A DNA stretch of 64,000 nucleotides from Streptococcus sp. bf_0095 (GCF_004166885.1 NZ_RCYU01000001.1:682001-746000), one strand, 5' to 3'. Counted from the stretch's first letter, positions 1 through 10,442 are shown. Made by a program: numbers and translations. The notes: generated by a model not told the origin, from the letters alone.

Positions 1-519
1 CGCTTTCGGCGTCTCATCATTATAGGTATTGGTGACATAGACATAATCAATCATGCCCTCATGATGGGCGATTTCACTCTCACCAGCCACCTCTGACCCA
101 TCCATAAAGACGGCATGAAGGGTCAACGGTACATCGCTGGAAGGATAAATTTTTCCTGTCGTATGGAAAAATTTAGTCAGCAATTGCATGGCATTATAGG
201 TCGAGCCCTGCATTTCAGAAATCCCGGCAATGATCAAATTCCCAAGAGGATGACCAGCTAGTGGCCCATCGTCTTCTGCAAAACGGTATTGAAAGACTTT
301 TTCATAAAAGCGAGGCATGTCAGACATGGCTACTAGCACATTTCGCAAGTCACCTGGTGGTGTCAATTGATGAATATTTTTTCGAAGTTCCCCAGAACTA
401 CCCCCATCATCCGCCACTGTCACAATAGCCGTAATTTCAACATCCTTTTTCCGAAGGCTATCCAAGATGACGGAAATCCCTGTACCGCCTCCGATGACGG
501 TCATTTTTGGTTTTCTCAT
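1..519 (-). CDS. yvcK: YvcK/CofD-like protein (gluconeogenesis factor), 3' end outside window
   Basis: The first 173 codons of a YvcK-family protein are present, beginning [19 protein letters not shown]; the glycine-rich GGGTG and the later [10 protein letters not shown] are typical of the CofD-like UDP-sugar-binding fold. In Firmicutes YvcK is needed for normal wall growth on gluconeogenic carbon sources. The start ATG (517-519) overlaps the rapZ stop as ATGA, so the two are translationally coupled. The reading frame is open to base 1, so the C-terminal part is missing only because the window ends. Confidence 0.93.
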   Translation of the reverse strand, partial: MRKPKMTVIGGGTGISVILDSLRKKDVEITAIVTVADDGGSSGELRKNIHQLTPPGDLRNVLVAMSDMPRFYEKVFQYRFAEDDGPLAGHPLGNLIIAGISEMQGSTYNAMQLLTKFFHTTGKIYPSSDVPLTLHAVFMDGSEVAGESEIAHHEGMIDYVYVTNTYNDETPKA

Positions 520-1412
520 GAGCGATTCACCGTTTCTTTCCGTCGGTCTTTGTCGCGATGACTCATATTCACCGTCCAATCTTTCGCTAGATCCCGTCCA
601 AGACGAGCTGCAAAGGCTACTGAACGGTGTTGACCACCTGTACAGCCCACTGCAATCGTCAAAACAGATTTCCCTTCTCGCTTGTATGCAGGCAAGATAG
701 GAGCAATCAAATCGTAGAGATGGCGATAAAACTCCTCTGATTCTTGATGGTCCATGACATAGTTATAGACATCATCATCCAAGCCTGTTTGATTCCGTAG
801 CTCAGGTTTGTAATAAGGATTTGGTAGGAAACGAACATCAAAGACCAAGTCCGCATCTAAAGGTAAACCATACTTAAAACCAAAGGACATGACTTCAATC
901 CGAAACTCAGGCTGACTATCTTGTCTAGAGAACTGTTCAGCAATCACTTTTCGAAGATTACGAGGAGTTAATTCCGTCGTATCAATGACATTTTGGCTCA
1001 TGTTTTTGAGCGGAGCCAAAAGTTCCCGTTCCAACGTAATCCCATCCAAGACACGCCCATCAGCTGCGAGTGGGTGACTCCGACGAGTCTCTTTATAGCG
1101 CGCAACCAATTCACTATCGGTCGCATCCAAAAAGAGAATTTTAAAATCAATTCCTTCGTGGTTCTCTAATTCGTCCAAAATGGAGCGAATTTCTGCGAAG
1201 AAAGACCGGCTCCGCATATCCACAACGAGAGCCAACTTATTGTTGTCCATCGACAATTGAATCAGCTCAATAAATTTCGGCAAGAGAGCTGGTGGCATAT
1301 TGTCAATGGTGAAATAGCCCATATCTTCAAAGGATTGAATGGCTACAGTCTTTCCTGCACCACTCATTCCTGTCACAATGACCAGTTGAATTGTTTTTTC
1401 TGTATCTGTCAT
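516..1412 (-). CDS. rapZ: RapZ/YvcJ nucleotide-binding protein
   Basis: A 298-aa P-loop protein with Walker A GMSGAGKT near the N-terminus and the C-terminal domain of the RapZ/YvcJ family, which binds nucleotides; RapZ of enterobacteria is an RNase adaptor, while the Gram-positive role is less defined. The frame also allows a GTG at 1421, but that codon touches the AAGGAAAAGG ribosome site, whereas the ATG at 1410-1412 has normal spacing, so 1412 is preferred. It follows ridA by 111 bp and overlaps yvcK by four bases, the usual rapZ-yvcK-whiA order. Confidence 0.93.
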   Translation of the reverse strand: MTDTEKTIQLVIVTGMSGAGKTVAIQSFEDMGYFTIDNMPPALLPKFIELIQLSMDNNKLALVVDMRSRSFFAEIRSILDELENHEGIDFKILFLDATDSELVARYKETRRSHPLAADGRVLDGITLERELLAPLKNMSQNVIDTTELTPRNLRKVIAEQFSRQDSQPEFRIEVMSFGFKYGLPLDADLVFDVRFLPNPYYKPELRNQTGLDDDVYNYVMDHQESEEFYRHLYDLIAPILPAYKREGKSVLTIAVGCTGGQHRSVAFAARLGRDLAKDWTVNMSHRDKDRRKETVNRS

Positions 1413-1523
1413 CCTAATCACCTTTTCCTTACAAAAAAGGAGGAGACCATCATCTTTCCAGTTGGTCAGTCGATGGCTCTCACTCCAGCATTCTTATTTC
1501 CCGAATGCATTCCTCTATTCAGA

Positions 1524-1901
1524 CTATACTTCTGCAATGACTTCAATTTCAACTTTGACGTCGCGTGGCAAGCGAGCCACTTCTACTGCAGAACGTGCTG
1601 GAAATTCACTTGAAAATGCTGTTTTGTAGACCTCGTTAAAAGGGACAAAATCATTCATATCACTTAAGAAACAGGTTGTTTTAACTACGTGATCAAAGTC
1701 CGTTCCAGCTTCCTCAAGGATAGCAGCAATATTCTTCAACACTTGCTCCGTTTGTTCTTGGATGGTTTCTCCAACAATTTCACCTGTTTCTGGTGAAAGC
1801 GGAACTTGCCCACTTGCAAATAAGAGATTGCCCACAATTTTTCCTTGAACATAAGGTCCAATTGCTGCTGGTGCTTTGTCTGTGTGAATTGTTTTTGCCA
1901 T
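1524..1901 (-). CDS. ridA: RidA family reactive enamine/imine deaminase
   Basis: A 125-aa protein of the RidA/YjgF/UK114 family, which hydrolyses reactive 2-aminoacrylate-type enamines made by PLP enzymes. Visible family marks are the N-terminal APAAIGPYVQG, the FASGQVPLSPETG segment and the C-terminal RSAVEVARLPRDVKVEIE with the conserved arginine. The ATG at 1899-1901 has an AGGAGAAG ribosome site directly upstream; a longer in-frame start at 1928 would lie inside the preceding gene and is rejected. It sits 16 bp after the 53-aa gene in the obgE operon. Confidence 0.93.
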   Translation of the reverse strand: MAKTIHTDKAPAAIGPYVQGKIVGNLLFASGQVPLSPETGEIVGETIQEQTEQVLKNIAAILEEAGTDFDHVVKTTCFLSDMNDFVPFNEVYKTAFSSEFPARSAVEVARLPRDVKVEIEVIAEV

Positions 1902-1917
1902 TTTCTTCTCCTGATTC

Positions 1918-2079
1918 CTAATTTTCACTGGATGTTGCTAATTTTTCCCGTTCTAACCGTAACTTACGATTGGGATTCAGCTTATTAAAGAGTTCTTCCA
2001 ATTTTTCTGCATTCCAAACGTCTGCAGCAGAGACAAAATTTCCGTCTTTATCACGAAAGGATATAGGTTTATCTCCCAT
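1918..2079 (-). CDS. Small conserved-looking protein, 53 aa
   Basis: A 53-codon frame beginning MGDKPISFRDKDGNFVSAAD, with the motif LFNKLNPNRKLRLEREKL near the end. An AGAGGAG ribosome site precedes the ATG (2077-2079). It is charged, has no membrane segment, and lies between obgE and ridA with short gaps on both sides, so it is very likely a translated operon member. I do not recognise a function. The basic NPNRKLRLEREK stretch could contact nucleic acid, but that is only a guess. Confidence 0.8.
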   Translation of the reverse strand: MGDKPISFRDKDGNFVSAADVWNAEKLEELFNKLNPNRKLRLEREKLATSSEN

Positions 2080-2102
2080 CTTCTTCTCCTCTTTACATCT
2101 AA

Positions 2103-3416
2103 TTAGTCAACAAATTCAAATTCAAATTTACCGATCCGTACGATATCTCCGTCTTTGGCTCCACGCGCACGAAGGGCTTCATCGACACCCATTCCACGCA
2201 ATTGACGCGCAAATTTCATGACAGACTCGTCGCGATCAAAATTGGTCATATTGAAGAGCTTCTCTAGCTTATCACCAGACAAGATCCAAGAAGCATCATC
2301 ATCGCGATTGATCTCGAAGGCTGGTTGGTCCTCATCAAAGCCGTAGTAAACTTCTTCTTGTGCCATATCTTCTTCCGTATAGAGCAAGAATTCTGGTGTT
2401 TTGTCTAACAAGTCTGCTGTTGCTTCTAACAAGTTGTCCAAACCTTGATGCGCCAAACTAGAGATTGGGAAGATCTGTGGTAGTTCATCAAACTCGTCGT
2501 AATTGGCGGCCAATTTTTTCTTGAACTCTTTCAAATTTTCCTGGCTCTCTGGCATATCCATCTTATTCGCCACGATAATCTGCGGACGTTCCATCAAGCG
2601 AAGATTATAGGTTTCAAGCTCTTTATTGATTTGAACATAATCTTCATAAGGATCGCGTCCTTCACTGGCTGACATATCGATGACATGCAAGATGACACGG
2701 GTGCGCTCGATGTGACGAAGGAACTGAGTCCCCAGTCCGACCCCTTGGCTAGCCCCTTCAATCAATCCAGGAAGGTCTGCTACTGCAAAGGATTCACCTG
2801 ACGGCGTCCGAACCATGCCCAAGTTTGGAACGATGGTTGTAAAATGATAGGCCCCAATTTTTGGTTTGGCAGAAGTAATCACACTAAGAAGAGTTGATTT
2901 CCCTACTGATGGGAAGCCAACCAGACCAACGTCTGCCAAGACCTTGAGTTCTAATTCGAGTTCGCGTTCCTGACCCGGTTCCCCATTTTCTGAAATCTCA
3001 GGTGCTGGATTTTTAGGAGTTGCAAAACGAATATTCCCGCGTCCTCCACGTCCTCCATGGGCAACAATGTACTCTTGCCCATTTTCAACCAAGTCGGTAA
3101 TGACCTTTCCTGTCTCAGCATCTCGGACTGTCGTTCCTTGGGGAACTCGTACATAGAGATCTTCTGCTCCCCGTCCGTGCATCCCTTTGGTCATCCCTTT
3201 TTCCCCATTTTGGGCTTTGAAATGCCGGTTATAGCGGAAGTCCATCAGCGTGCGCAAGCCTTCGTCTACAACGAAAATGACATTGCCTCCGCGTCCACCA
3301 TCACCACCCCAAGGGCCGCCATTGGGAACATACTTTTCACGGCGAAAGGCCACCATGCCATCGCCGCCATTTCCAGCCTTGACCTTAATCTTGGCTGTAT
3401 CTAAAAACATACTCAT
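2103..3416 (-). CDS. obgE: Obg family GTPase (ribosome assembly / stress)
   Basis: 437 aa with all three Obg domains: the glycine-rich Obg fold (residues 1-160, [20 protein letters not shown]), a GTPase domain with G1 [10 protein letters not shown]3 [10 protein letters not shown] and G4 NKMD, and the C-terminal OCT domain ending [10 protein letters not shown]. Obg GTPases act in late 50S assembly and the stringent/stress response. The first ATG (3416) has an AAGGAAAA ribosome site about 13 nt upstream; a second ATG two codons on is also possible. It lies 45 bp downstream of a DUF4044 gene. Confidence 0.97.
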   Translation of the reverse strand: MSMFLDTAKIKVKAGNGGDGMVAFRREKYVPNGGPWGGDGGRGGNVIFVVDEGLRTLMDFRYNRHFKAQNGEKGMTKGMHGRGAEDLYVRVPQGTTVRDAETGKVITDLVENGQEYIVAHGGRGGRGNIRFATPKNPAPEISENGEPGQERELELELKVLADVGLVGFPSVGKSTLLSVITSAKPKIGAYHFTTIVPNLGMVRTPSGESFAVADLPGLIEGASQGVGLGTQFLRHIERTRVILHVIDMSASEGRDPYEDYVQINKELETYNLRLMERPQIIVANKMDMPESQENLKEFKKKLAANYDEFDELPQIFPISSLAHQGLDNLLEATADLLDKTPEFLLYTEEDMAQEEVYYGFDEDQPAFEINRDDDASWILSGDKLEKLFNMTNFDRDESVMKFARQLRGMGVDEALRARGAKDGDIVRIGKFEFEFVD

Positions 3417-3461
3417 AGTTTATCGTTTTCCTTTTATAACCAAGTATTGCTTGGTAGTCCC

Positions 3462-3593
3462 TTAGTAGGATAGTGCACCCAAAGCTGCAGCAAAGATTGC
3501 TCCAACCGTTACAATCAACATAATTACAATGACCAGCATGGTCAATTTTTCAAAGAAAGTTTTTTTGCGTTTTCCGTTGTCTCCAAAAGCCAC
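3462..3593 (-). CDS. DUF4044-type small membrane protein, 43 aa
   Basis: A short frame starting at GTG (3591-3593) with GAGGT upstream, encoding a 43-aa protein with a basic N-terminus (FGDNGKRKKTFFEKL) and a single hydrophobic helix (MLVIVIMLIVTVGAIFAAA). This layout matches the DUF4044 family found beside obgE in streptococci. It is a predicted single-pass membrane peptide of unknown function. Transcription with obgE is likely because the gap is only 45 bp. Confidence 0.75.
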   Translation of the reverse strand: MAFGDNGKRKKTFFEKLTMLVIVIMLIVTVGAIFAAALGALSY

Positions 3594-3747
3594 GTTTTTT
3601 ACCTCAATTACAATAAATTCATTAGCCCTATTTTACCACGAATAAGGGCATTTTTCAAACATCCACCTCTAGACGTAAGGGTAGCTTTGGATAAAATAAA
3701 TTTTTCAACCTCCACACTGGTTCAAATCCATTTTTTATCCATCAAAT

Positions 3748-3777
3748 AAAAAAGACTGGAAAATTCCAGCCTTTTAA
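3748..3777 (-). terminator. Rho-independent terminator of the LPxTG gene
   Basis: CTGGAA/TTCCAG hairpin followed on the minus strand by a run of six T. It lies just past the stop codon of the surface-protein gene. Confidence 0.75.
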
Positions 3778-3786
3778 AAGCGAGTA

Positions 3787-5112
3787 TTATTTTGTTAACT
3801 TCTTAGACCGTAACACAGTAAAGCCAACTGCACATCCCAAAATACCAACCAGGATAATCACAGGCGTCATCTTTTCACCTGTACTTGGAAGAACTTTTTT
3901 CTTACCAGGTTTTGGTGCTTCTTCTTCTTTAACAGAAGTTGATGATGAGTTTGATGATCTTGGATCTGGTTGTGATTTGGATGGCTCTGGATCTGGACTT
4001 GGTTTTGGATCCGGTTGCGGTTTAGATGGCTCTGGATCTGGACTTGGTTTTGGATCCGGTTGCGGTTTAGATGGTTCCGGATCTGGTGTCGGTGGCGTTT
4101 GTTCTTTCTCACCCAATCCTTCTCCAGAACCTGTTTCCAATCTCACTTCTCGTGTTAAGCTACGTGGCTCTGGGAAATTGGTTGCTGTCCATGTCAAGCT
4201 GTTATGAACGAGATCGCCAACTTTTGTACCAGGAGCTACTTTAGTAGAGTATTCGATGTACATTGGCCAATTGTAGTTATTACCAAAGTCAATAGTAAAT
4301 CCTGTGATCTGACCAGCTTCATTCTTGTCGAAGACAGCTTTTTTACTGAAATTGTCTAAAACTGGCAGACTTAAAATATGGGCTTCATTTCTAATGCCAC
4401 CTTCTACTGGACTAAAGCGAACCGCACGGAAACTACCTTCTACCAGTGTCAAACCATCTCCAAATTGATCCTTAATGACCATGCCACGAAGGATATCTTG
4501 ACGAGCATTTAAGATAATCCGCCATTTTACAATCGTTGGATCCTTTTGATCTTGGTAGCCATATTTCATTTCATAGTCACCAGCTTGACCATCCGTTTTT
4601 TCGTAGTTTAACGAAAAATCTGTATTACCAATTTTAAAGGTCAGTGGGGATGTTTTTGTAACAACCTCTGGATCCACTTTCACATCAAAACGCAAAGCTA
4701 CGCGTTTATTGAGTGGGTGGGAAGCAAAGTAATCGTTAAATGTGACCGTTACTGTCTTGTTTGCTGTATTGACAACAGCTTTCCCGACTGTCTGACCATT
4801 TGTTTGACCTTCTTCCACCACATCAAATTCGAGAGCTGTATAGAAGGTTAATTCTTTCGGCAAAGCCAAGGTCAGGGTGTCACCTGCTTGAATGGCTTGT
4901 GTATCTGGAAAGGCTACATTGATGGTAGCAGACAATTTCTCGTTTGTTAAGACTGTGGTTCCACTGGTTACTGCTTGGTTATCCTTGGTCAGACTAGCTG
5001 TTTGCGTATAAGACAGGACTTCTGACGCTTGAATGTTTTGAACAAAAGCATTTGAAAAGAGGACTGTAGCAACAAGGGCTAGGGACCACATGATTCGACG
5101 TAAATATTTCAT
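3787..5112 (-). CDS. LPxTG cell-wall-anchored surface protein (MSCRAMM-like adhesin)
   Basis: 441 aa. A signal peptide (MKYLRRIMWSLALVATVLF...) is followed by about 300 residues of beta-rich sequence resembling the paired Ig-like domains of fibrinogen/collagen-binding MSCRAMMs, with the TFNDYF and WRIILNA segments at strand-like positions. Next comes a proline-rich stalk with PDPEPSKPQPDPKPS repeats, then the sortase signal LPSTG, a hydrophobic helix and the positive tail RSKKLTK. It is expected to be sortase-anchored and to extend from the wall; the ligand is unknown. The start lies only 42 bp from the glmM stop, so it may be the last gene of the cdaA-cdaR-glmM unit. Confidence 0.88.
   Translation of the reverse strand: MKYLRRIMWSLALVATVLFSNAFVQNIQASEVLSYTQTASLTKDNQAVTSGTTVLTNEKLSATINVAFPDTQAIQAGDTLTLALPKELTFYTALEFDVVEEGQTNGQTVGKAVVNTANKTVTVTFNDYFASHPLNKRVALRFDVKVDPEVVTKTSPLTFKIGNTDFSLNYEKTDGQAGDYEMKYGYQDQKDPTIVKWRIILNARQDILRGMVIKDQFGDGLTLVEGSFRAVRFSPVEGGIRNEAHILSLPVLDNFSKKAVFDKNEAGQITGFTIDFGNNYNWPMYIEYSTKVAPGTKVGDLVHNSLTWTATNFPEPRSLTREVRLETGSGEGLGEKEQTPPTPDPEPSKPQPDPKPSPDPEPSKPQPDPKPSPDPEPSKSQPDPRSSNSSSTSVKEEEAPKPGKKKVLPSTGEKMTPVIILVGILGCAVGFTVLRSKKLTK
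3962..4086. repeat. 45-bp tandem repeat in the adhesin stalk
   Basis: Two identical 45-bp units at 3980-4024 and 4025-4069 with partial copies on both sides. They encode the 15-residue stalk repeat PDPEPSKPQPDPKPS. Copy number probably varies between strains by slippage. Confidence 0.92.
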
Positions 5113-5154
5113 ATTGACCTCCTCAACTCTCGCTTGGAGAGTTCACTTCTTTAT

Positions 5155-6510
5155 TTAATCTTTAAGACCAATTTCATCTTTGACTACAGCAGCAATTGTA
5201 TCCACATAGTAATCCACTTCTTCATCAGTCGGAGCTTCTGCCATGACACGAAGAAGAGGTTCGGTACCACTTGGACGCACTAAGATGCGACCATTTCCAG
5301 CCATTTCAGCTTCCATCTTTTCAATAATCGCACGAATAGCAGGCACTTCCATAGCCTTGTCTTTCATGCTGTTTTCAACACGAATATTGACCAATTTTTG
5401 AGGATAGATGGTAACTTCTGATGCAAGGTCTGATAATGTACGACCAGTTTCTTGCATAATCTTGGTCAATTGAACGGCACTCATCTGACCATCTCCAGTG
5501 GTATTGTAGTCCATGACAATCACGTGACCAGACTGTTCACCACCTAGATTGTAACCAGACTTCCGCATCTCTTCAACTACATAACGGTCTCCGACAGCAG
5601 TCACAACCTTGTTAATACCCTTGGCATCCAAAGCCTTATGGAAGCCAAGATTGGACATAACGGTCGTTACGATGGTGTTATCTTTTAAGAGGCCCTTCTC
5701 AGAAAGGTAAGTCCCAATGATGTACATGATTTTATCACCATCAACAAGGTCCCCATTTTCATCAACTGCAATCAAACGATCACTATCACCATCAAAAGCC
5801 AAACCAATAGCCGCACCAGATTCTCGGACAGCCTCTTGCAAAGCCTCAGGATGGGTCGATCCTACTTGGTCATTGATATTAAGACCATTTGGGCTTTCTC
5901 CAATAACTGTCAAACGTGCTCCTAGGTCAGCAAAGACTTGACGGGCGCTTGTAGATGCGGAACCATTCGCAGCATCCAAAGCCACGTGCATTCCTTCAAG
6001 CTGGGTCCCAGTTGAAACTAAGTATTCTTGATACTTACGAAGTCCTTCAGGATAGTCCATCACTGTTCCAAGACCTTCTGCACTAGGACGAGGAAGAGTA
6101 TCAGTCTCCGCATCCAATAAGGCTTCAATCTCTAGTTCACGGTCATCGTCTAATTTATAGCCGTCATTCCCAAAGAATTTAATCCCATTGTCTAGGGCTG
6201 GATTATGACTGGCAGAAATCATGACCCCAGCACTTGCACCTTCAGAACGAACCAAATAAGCTACACCTGGTGTTGCAATTACACCCAATTTATAAACTTT
6301 AATCCCTACAGATAGGAGACCTGCTACGAGAGCACTTTCTAACATTTCACCAGAAATACGGGTATCTCGTCCTACGAAAACAAGTGGAGTTTCTTGCTCA
6401 TGTTGACTGAGGACATACCCTCCGTATCGACCGAGCTTAAAGGCCAACTCTGGCGTCAATTCGACGTTTGCTTCTCCACGGACTCCGTCCGTTCCAAAAT
6501 ATTTACCCAT
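5155..6510 (-). CDS. glmM: Phosphoglucosamine mutase
   Basis: 451 aa, full length for GlmM, which converts glucosamine-6-phosphate to glucosamine-1-phosphate for UDP-GlcNAc synthesis. The phosphoserine loop ISASHNP places the catalytic serine at residue 101; the Mg-binding loop is DGDSDR and the sugar-binding loop GEQSGH; the C-terminal phosphate-binding segment is [14 protein letters not shown]. An AAAGGAT ribosome site precedes the ATG. It follows cdaR by 27 bp, the conserved cdaA-cdaR-glmM order in which GlmM and CdaR are known to modulate CdaA in related Firmicutes. Confidence 0.97.
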   Translation of the reverse strand: MGKYFGTDGVRGEANVELTPELAFKLGRYGGYVLSQHEQETPLVFVGRDTRISGEMLESALVAGLLSVGIKVYKLGVIATPGVAYLVRSEGASAGVMISASHNPALDNGIKFFGNDGYKLDDDRELEIEALLDAETDTLPRPSAEGLGTVMDYPEGLRKYQEYLVSTGTQLEGMHVALDAANGSASTSARQVFADLGARLTVIGESPNGLNINDQVGSTHPEALQEAVRESGAAIGLAFDGDSDRLIAVDENGDLVDGDKIMYIIGTYLSEKGLLKDNTIVTTVMSNLGFHKALDAKGINKVVTAVGDRYVVEEMRKSGYNLGGEQSGHVIVMDYNTTGDGQMSAVQLTKIMQETGRTLSDLASEVTIYPQKLVNIRVENSMKDKAMEVPAIRAIIEKMEAEMAGNGRILVRPSGTEPLLRVMAEAPTDEEVDYYVDTIAAVVKDEIGLKD

Positions 6511-6537
6511 TATGATAATCCTTTCGATGATTCTTTA

Positions 6538-7278
6538 TTAATTGCTATTATTTGATGAGGAACTGGATGAAGAAGAGCTAGAACTTGTCTGTTTCAGCTC
6601 AATCTTCATGTATAGCTCTGATGGAGAGATAATGACAGGTAAATCATTCCCCTCGCTATCTACCGCCTTTAAGGAGACGGTTGCCGTATAGGTATTGTTT
6701 AAAAGATCTCCTTCAGGGAAGATGGCTTCTACATGATCAACTTTGGCTAAAGTGTCCTGGTCGCTGGTTACAGAGACCTTATCCTCAGAAAAAGTAACAT
6801 GTGAGAGACTCCACCCTGGGGCAATTTGTTTGTCTGGTACCGTGACGGAAACATCAAACTTTTTCGTTTTTTTCTTACCAATTTTTGCAGTAACTTTCTG
6901 AGGTTCGATGGTTGCAGTCAATCCTGAAGGCAGGTCTTCGACCTTTAAGGTGATTTCATGCTGGCCCTCTTTCAGATTGCTAAGATCAGCTACCACTTTA
7001 AATTTACGAGTACTAGCCTGCATTTCTGATGCTAAGGCGACACGATTGGACCCTTTCAGAAAGACGGTCACTTCTGAGCTAATCCCACTGACAAAATATT
7101 TACTATCGTTATATTTTACATCAATCGGAATATTGGTTAAGGTGTTCGTGTAAGTTTCAGAGCTCACTTGACGCGCACTACTGTTATTCTGGAAATTAAC
7201 AGAGGTGGCAATGATGAATAAGAGACTTGAGAAAAAGACTGATGTCACAATATAGACAATTTTTCTTTTTGGAATCAT
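6538..7278 (-). CDS. cdaR: CdaR, YbbR-domain regulator of diadenylate cyclase
   Basis: 246 aa with one N-terminal membrane helix (IVYIVTSVFFSSLLFIIATS) followed by extracellular YbbR-type beta repeats and a low-complexity serine tail. CdaR binds CdaA at the membrane and tunes c-di-AMP production. At 246 aa it is short: the Bacillus protein is about twice as long with more YbbR repeats, so this version has about two or three. The ATG overlaps the cdaA stop (ATGA), so production of the two is coupled. Confidence 0.92.
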   Translation of the reverse strand: MIPKRKIVYIVTSVFFSSLLFIIATSVNFQNNSSARQVSSETYTNTLTNIPIDVKYNDSKYFVSGISSEVTVFLKGSNRVALASEMQASTRKFKVVADLSNLKEGQHEITLKVEDLPSGLTATIEPQKVTAKIGKKKTKKFDVSVTVPDKQIAPGWSLSHVTFSEDKVSVTSDQDTLAKVDHVEAIFPEGDLLNNTYTATVSLKAVDSEGNDLPVIISPSELYMKIELKQTSSSSSSSSSSSNNSN

Positions 7279-8123
7279 TTGATACGTCCTCCAAAAATTC
7301 TTGATTTCAAATCTTTTTTTCCTTGATCTTCTGGAATAATGAAGGAACGCAATTCTTGTTCGAATTCTTCGATACTGAGGTCGTGTCTAAAGCTCCCATT
7401 TCTCGCAATGGAGATACCACCCGTTTCTTCCGAAACAACAAAGGTGAAGGCATCACTTACCTCAGACAAGCCGATTGCAGCCCGGTGTCGCGTACCGAAC
7501 TCTTTTGAAATTCCCGTGCTTTCTGTTAAGGGGAGATAAGCACAAGATACAGCAATTTTATCATTGGTGACAATCACTGCCCCATCGTGAAGCGGGGTGT
7601 TGGGAATAAAAATATTAATCAGAAGTTCACCCGAAACATCTGCATCGAGGGGAATACCCGTAGAAATATATTCTTGAAGGGTTCTACTCCCTTGAATAGC
7701 AACCAAGGCACCAATCTTTCGAGGACTCATATAAGCAACGGCTTTTACATAGGATTGAACCAATTTTTCTTCTGTACTAATCTGGTTGGTTGAGAAAAAT
7801 TCAGTTGCTCGACCTAATCGTTCTAATCCCGTCCGAATTTCCGGAGAGAAAATCACTACCGCAGCAATGACCCCGTAGGTGATGATTTGGTTGATCAACC
7901 AAGAAATGGTCGTCAGACCAATCATATTGGCAACTAACTCAAATAAGAAAAAGGTCAAGACACCACGGACTAAAATCATAATTTTAGTGCCGACAATGGC
8001 TTTTATAAAATAATACAATAACCAAGCTACTAGGGCAATGTCAATCAGGTTGACAACCACACTCCATGGAGTGGGAAATAAACTGGCCCAATACTGGGGA
8101 TTTGACAATTGTTGGATGTTCAC
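7275..8123 (-). CDS. cdaA: Diadenylate cyclase CdaA
   Basis: 282 aa with three N-terminal membrane helices and a cytoplasmic DAC domain carrying the signature DGAVIV and GTRHRAAIG motifs that bind ATP. It makes the second messenger c-di-AMP, which controls potassium and osmotic balance. The start is GTG (8121-8123); an upstream ATG is followed at once by an in-frame stop. The gene has a leader of about 110 nt downstream of an extended -10 promoter. Confidence 0.96.
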   Translation of the reverse strand: MNIQQLSNPQYWASLFPTPWSVVVNLIDIALVAWLLYYFIKAIVGTKIMILVRGVLTFFLFELVANMIGLTTISWLINQIITYGVIAAVVIFSPEIRTGLERLGRATEFFSTNQISTEEKLVQSYVKAVAYMSPRKIGALVAIQGSRTLQEYISTGIPLDADVSGELLINIFIPNTPLHDGAVIVTNDKIAVSCAYLPLTESTGISKEFGTRHRAAIGLSEVSDAFTFVVSEETGGISIARNGSFRHDLSIEEFEQELRSFIIPEDQGKKDLKSRIFGGRIK

Positions 8124-8238
8124 AATCTCATACCTACCACTTCTCTTCTAGGCTTTTCACGCAGCTAACAACTGTGGATGATTACTGGAAACACAGGGCT
8201 TCTAGCAAATGGATAGCGCGTTCAAACTACTCTACATC

Positions 8239-8246
8239 ATTATATC
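8239..8246 (-). promoter_or_regulatory. Extended -10 promoter of cdaA
   Basis: On the minus strand TGATATAAT, with the TATAAT at 8239-8244, is an extended -10 element. No good -35 hexamer is visible at the 17-bp spacing. It lies 115 bp upstream of the cdaA start. Confidence 0.6.
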
Positions 8247-8287
8247 ATGTTTCAACAGATTTTTCTGTAACCTTCTGTTGGTTTTTG

Positions 8288-8303
8288 TGATAAAATATGA
8301 ATT
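8288..8303 (+). promoter_or_regulatory. Extended -10 promoter of murT, implying a leaderless mRNA
   Basis: TGATAAAAT (TAAAAT at 8291-8296) lies just seven bases before the murT ATG at 8304. No Shine-Dalgarno sequence is present. A transcript from this promoter would start at or next to the A of the ATG. Confidence 0.6.
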
Positions 8304-9647
8304 ATGAAGATTAAGACTAGTATAGGGCTTATTGCCGGAAAAACGAGTAGTCACCTCTTGCGTTTGCTTGGTCGTGGCTCTACCCTTCCTGGAAAAATCG
8401 CCCTCCAAATTGATAAAGACATTTTACAATACCTGGCCCAGAACTACGAAATTGTGGTTATCACTGGTACGAATGGGAAAACACTAACAACAGCTCTCAC
8501 TGTTGGCATTCTTCAGGAGGCTTTCGGACCGATTTTAACCAATCCAAGCGGGGCCAATATGATCTCTGGGATTACAACGACCTTCTTACGGGCTAAGCGT
8601 TCGAAATCAAATCGACCGATCGCGGTACTTGAAATTGACGAGGCCAGCCTCTCTCGGATTTGTGATTACATCCAGCCCAGCCTTTTTGTGGTCACCAATA
8701 TTTTCCGGGATCAGATGGACCGCTACGGAGAGATCTATACGACCTACCAAATGATTTTGGATGCCATTCACAAGGTCCCAACTGCGACGGTTCTGTTAAA
8801 TGGAGATAGTCCGCTATTTAATAGTCAGACCTTATCCAATCCGATCCAATATTATGGATTTGATACAGAAAAATCAGAGCCACAACTAGCCCATTACAAT
8901 ACCGAAGGAATCCTGTGCCCGCATTGCCACAACATCCTCAAGTACAAGCTCAATACCTATGCTAACCTGGGAGATTATATCTGTGAACACTGTGGTTTCC
9001 ACCGGCCCCCTCTGACCTATGCCGTATCGGACCTCATCTCTTTAACCCATCGATCTTCCAACTTCCGGATCCAAGGGCAAGATTACCACATCAATATCGG
9101 TGGTCTCTACAACATCTACAATGCCTTAGCAGCTGTCTCTGTTGCTGGATTCTTTGGAGTACAACCTGAAGTCATCAAGCAAGGATTTGATCGCAGTCGC
9201 GCTGTCTTTGGCCGTCAGGAAACCTTTAAGATTGGGGATAAGGAATGTACCTTGGTCCTGATTAAAAATCCGGTTGGAGCTACTCAGGCTATTGAAATGA
9301 TCAAACTAGCGCCATATCCCTTCAGCTTGTCCGTTCTTCTCAACGCCAACTATGCAGATGGAATCGATACGAGCTGGATTTGGGATGCCGACTTTGAGCA
9401 AATCACCCAGATGGACATTCCAGAGATCAACGCTGGCGGAGTGCGCCACTCTGAGATTGCTCGACGACTTCGGGTCACTGGCTATCCTGCAGAAAAGATC
9501 ACAGAAATGGCTGATTTAAAAGAGGTCTTCCAACGCATCCAGCAACAGGAAACCCCTCACGCTTACATTTTAGCTACCTATACAGCCATGCTAGAATTCC
9601 GTGAACTCTTGGCCCAAGAACACCTGATTGAAAAGGAGATGCACTAA
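8304..9647 (+). CDS. murT: Lipid II isoglutaminyl synthase, MurT subunit
   Basis: 447-aa Mur-ligase-like protein with ATP loop GTNGKT, a four-cysteine zinc ribbon (CPHCHN ... CEHCGF) inserted in the central domain, and the C-terminal DUF1727 region. With GatD it amidates the D-glutamate of lipid II to D-isoglutamine, which is needed for efficient peptidoglycan cross-linking in streptococci. The chosen start fits the family N-terminus ([13 protein letters not shown]) but has no ribosome site. The stop overlaps the gatD start (TAATG). Confidence 0.96.
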   Translation: MKIKTSIGLIAGKTSSHLLRLLGRGSTLPGKIALQIDKDILQYLAQNYEIVVITGTNGKTLTTALTVGILQEAFGPILTNPSGANMISGITTTFLRAKRSKSNRPIAVLEIDEASLSRICDYIQPSLFVVTNIFRDQMDRYGEIYTTYQMILDAIHKVPTATVLLNGDSPLFNSQTLSNPIQYYGFDTEKSEPQLAHYNTEGILCPHCHNILKYKLNTYANLGDYICEHCGFHRPPLTYAVSDLISLTHRSSNFRIQGQDYHINIGGLYNIYNALAAVSVAGFFGVQPEVIKQGFDRSRAVFGRQETFKIGDKECTLVLIKNPVGATQAIEMIKLAPYPFSLSVLLNANYADGIDTSWIWDADFEQITQMDIPEINAGGVRHSEIARRLRVTGYPAEKITEMADLKEVFQRIQQQETPHAYILATYTAMLEFRELLAQEHLIEKEMH

Positions 9648-10435
9648 TGACTTATACTTCCCTAGAATCTTCTGATCAGGCACAGTATCCCTACAGCCTG
9701 CGCATTGCCCATCTCTATGGCAACTTAATGAATACCTATGGGGACAATGGAAATATCCTCATGCTCAAGTACGTTGCGGAAAAGCTTGGAGCCCATGTCA
9801 CAGTGGATATCGTCTCTCTCAAAGACCGGTTCGACCCTGATGCCTACGATATCGCCTTTTTCGGCGGCGGGCAAGACTACGAGCAGACCATTGTATCTGA
9901 GGACCTACCAGATAAAAAAGAAGACCTCGAACGCTTCATTCATGACGATGGCGTGGTTCTAGCTATCTGTGGTGGCTTTCAGCTTCTAGGCCAATACTAC
10001 ATTGAAGCTTCTGGCAAACGCATTGAGGGCCTCGGTATTATGGGCCACTATACGCTCAACCAAGTCAACAACCGCTATATCGGTGATATCAAAATCCATA
10101 ACGAAGAATTTAACGAAACCTATTATGGTTTTGAGAACCACCAAGGTCGGACCTTCTTGGCTGAGGATGAAAAACCACTGGGCAAGGTCGTCTATGGAAA
10201 TGGGAACAACAAAGAAGATGGATGCGAAGGGGTTCATTACAAGAACGTCTTTGGTAGCTACTTCCACGGCCCTATCTTGTCCCGAAACGCCAATTTGGCC
10301 TATCGACTAGTGAGCACTGCTTTAAAAAATAAATATGGCAAGGACCTTTCCCTACCGGCTTATGAGGAGATTCTAAGCCTAGAGAAGCCGGAAGAGTACG
10401 CTGATGTGAAAAGCAAGGCCCCTGCTGAACAATAA
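9647..10435 (+). CDS. gatD: Lipid II isoglutaminyl synthase, GatD glutaminase subunit
   Basis: 262-aa class I (triad) glutamine amidotransferase of the CobB/CobQ type. The nucleophile cysteine lies in [11 protein letters not shown] and the catalytic histidine in SYFHGPIL. It supplies ammonia to MurT for lipid II amidation. Start and stop codons of the pair overlap, consistent with equal production of the two subunits. Confidence 0.96.
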   Translation: MTYTSLESSDQAQYPYSLRIAHLYGNLMNTYGDNGNILMLKYVAEKLGAHVTVDIVSLKDRFDPDAYDIAFFGGGQDYEQTIVSEDLPDKKEDLERFIHDDGVVLAICGGFQLLGQYYIEASGKRIEGLGIMGHYTLNQVNNRYIGDIKIHNEEFNETYYGFENHQGRTFLAEDEKPLGKVVYGNGNNKEDGCEGVHYKNVFGSYFHGPILSRNANLAYRLVSTALKNKYGKDLSLPAYEEILSLEKPEEYADVKSKAPAEQ

Positions 10436-10442
10436 GGAGATA

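Noticed and set aside
1257..1613. 118-aa plus-strand frame across the rapZ-ridA gap
   Set aside because: Runs against two real genes, with no ribosome site; the protein is cysteine-rich noise.
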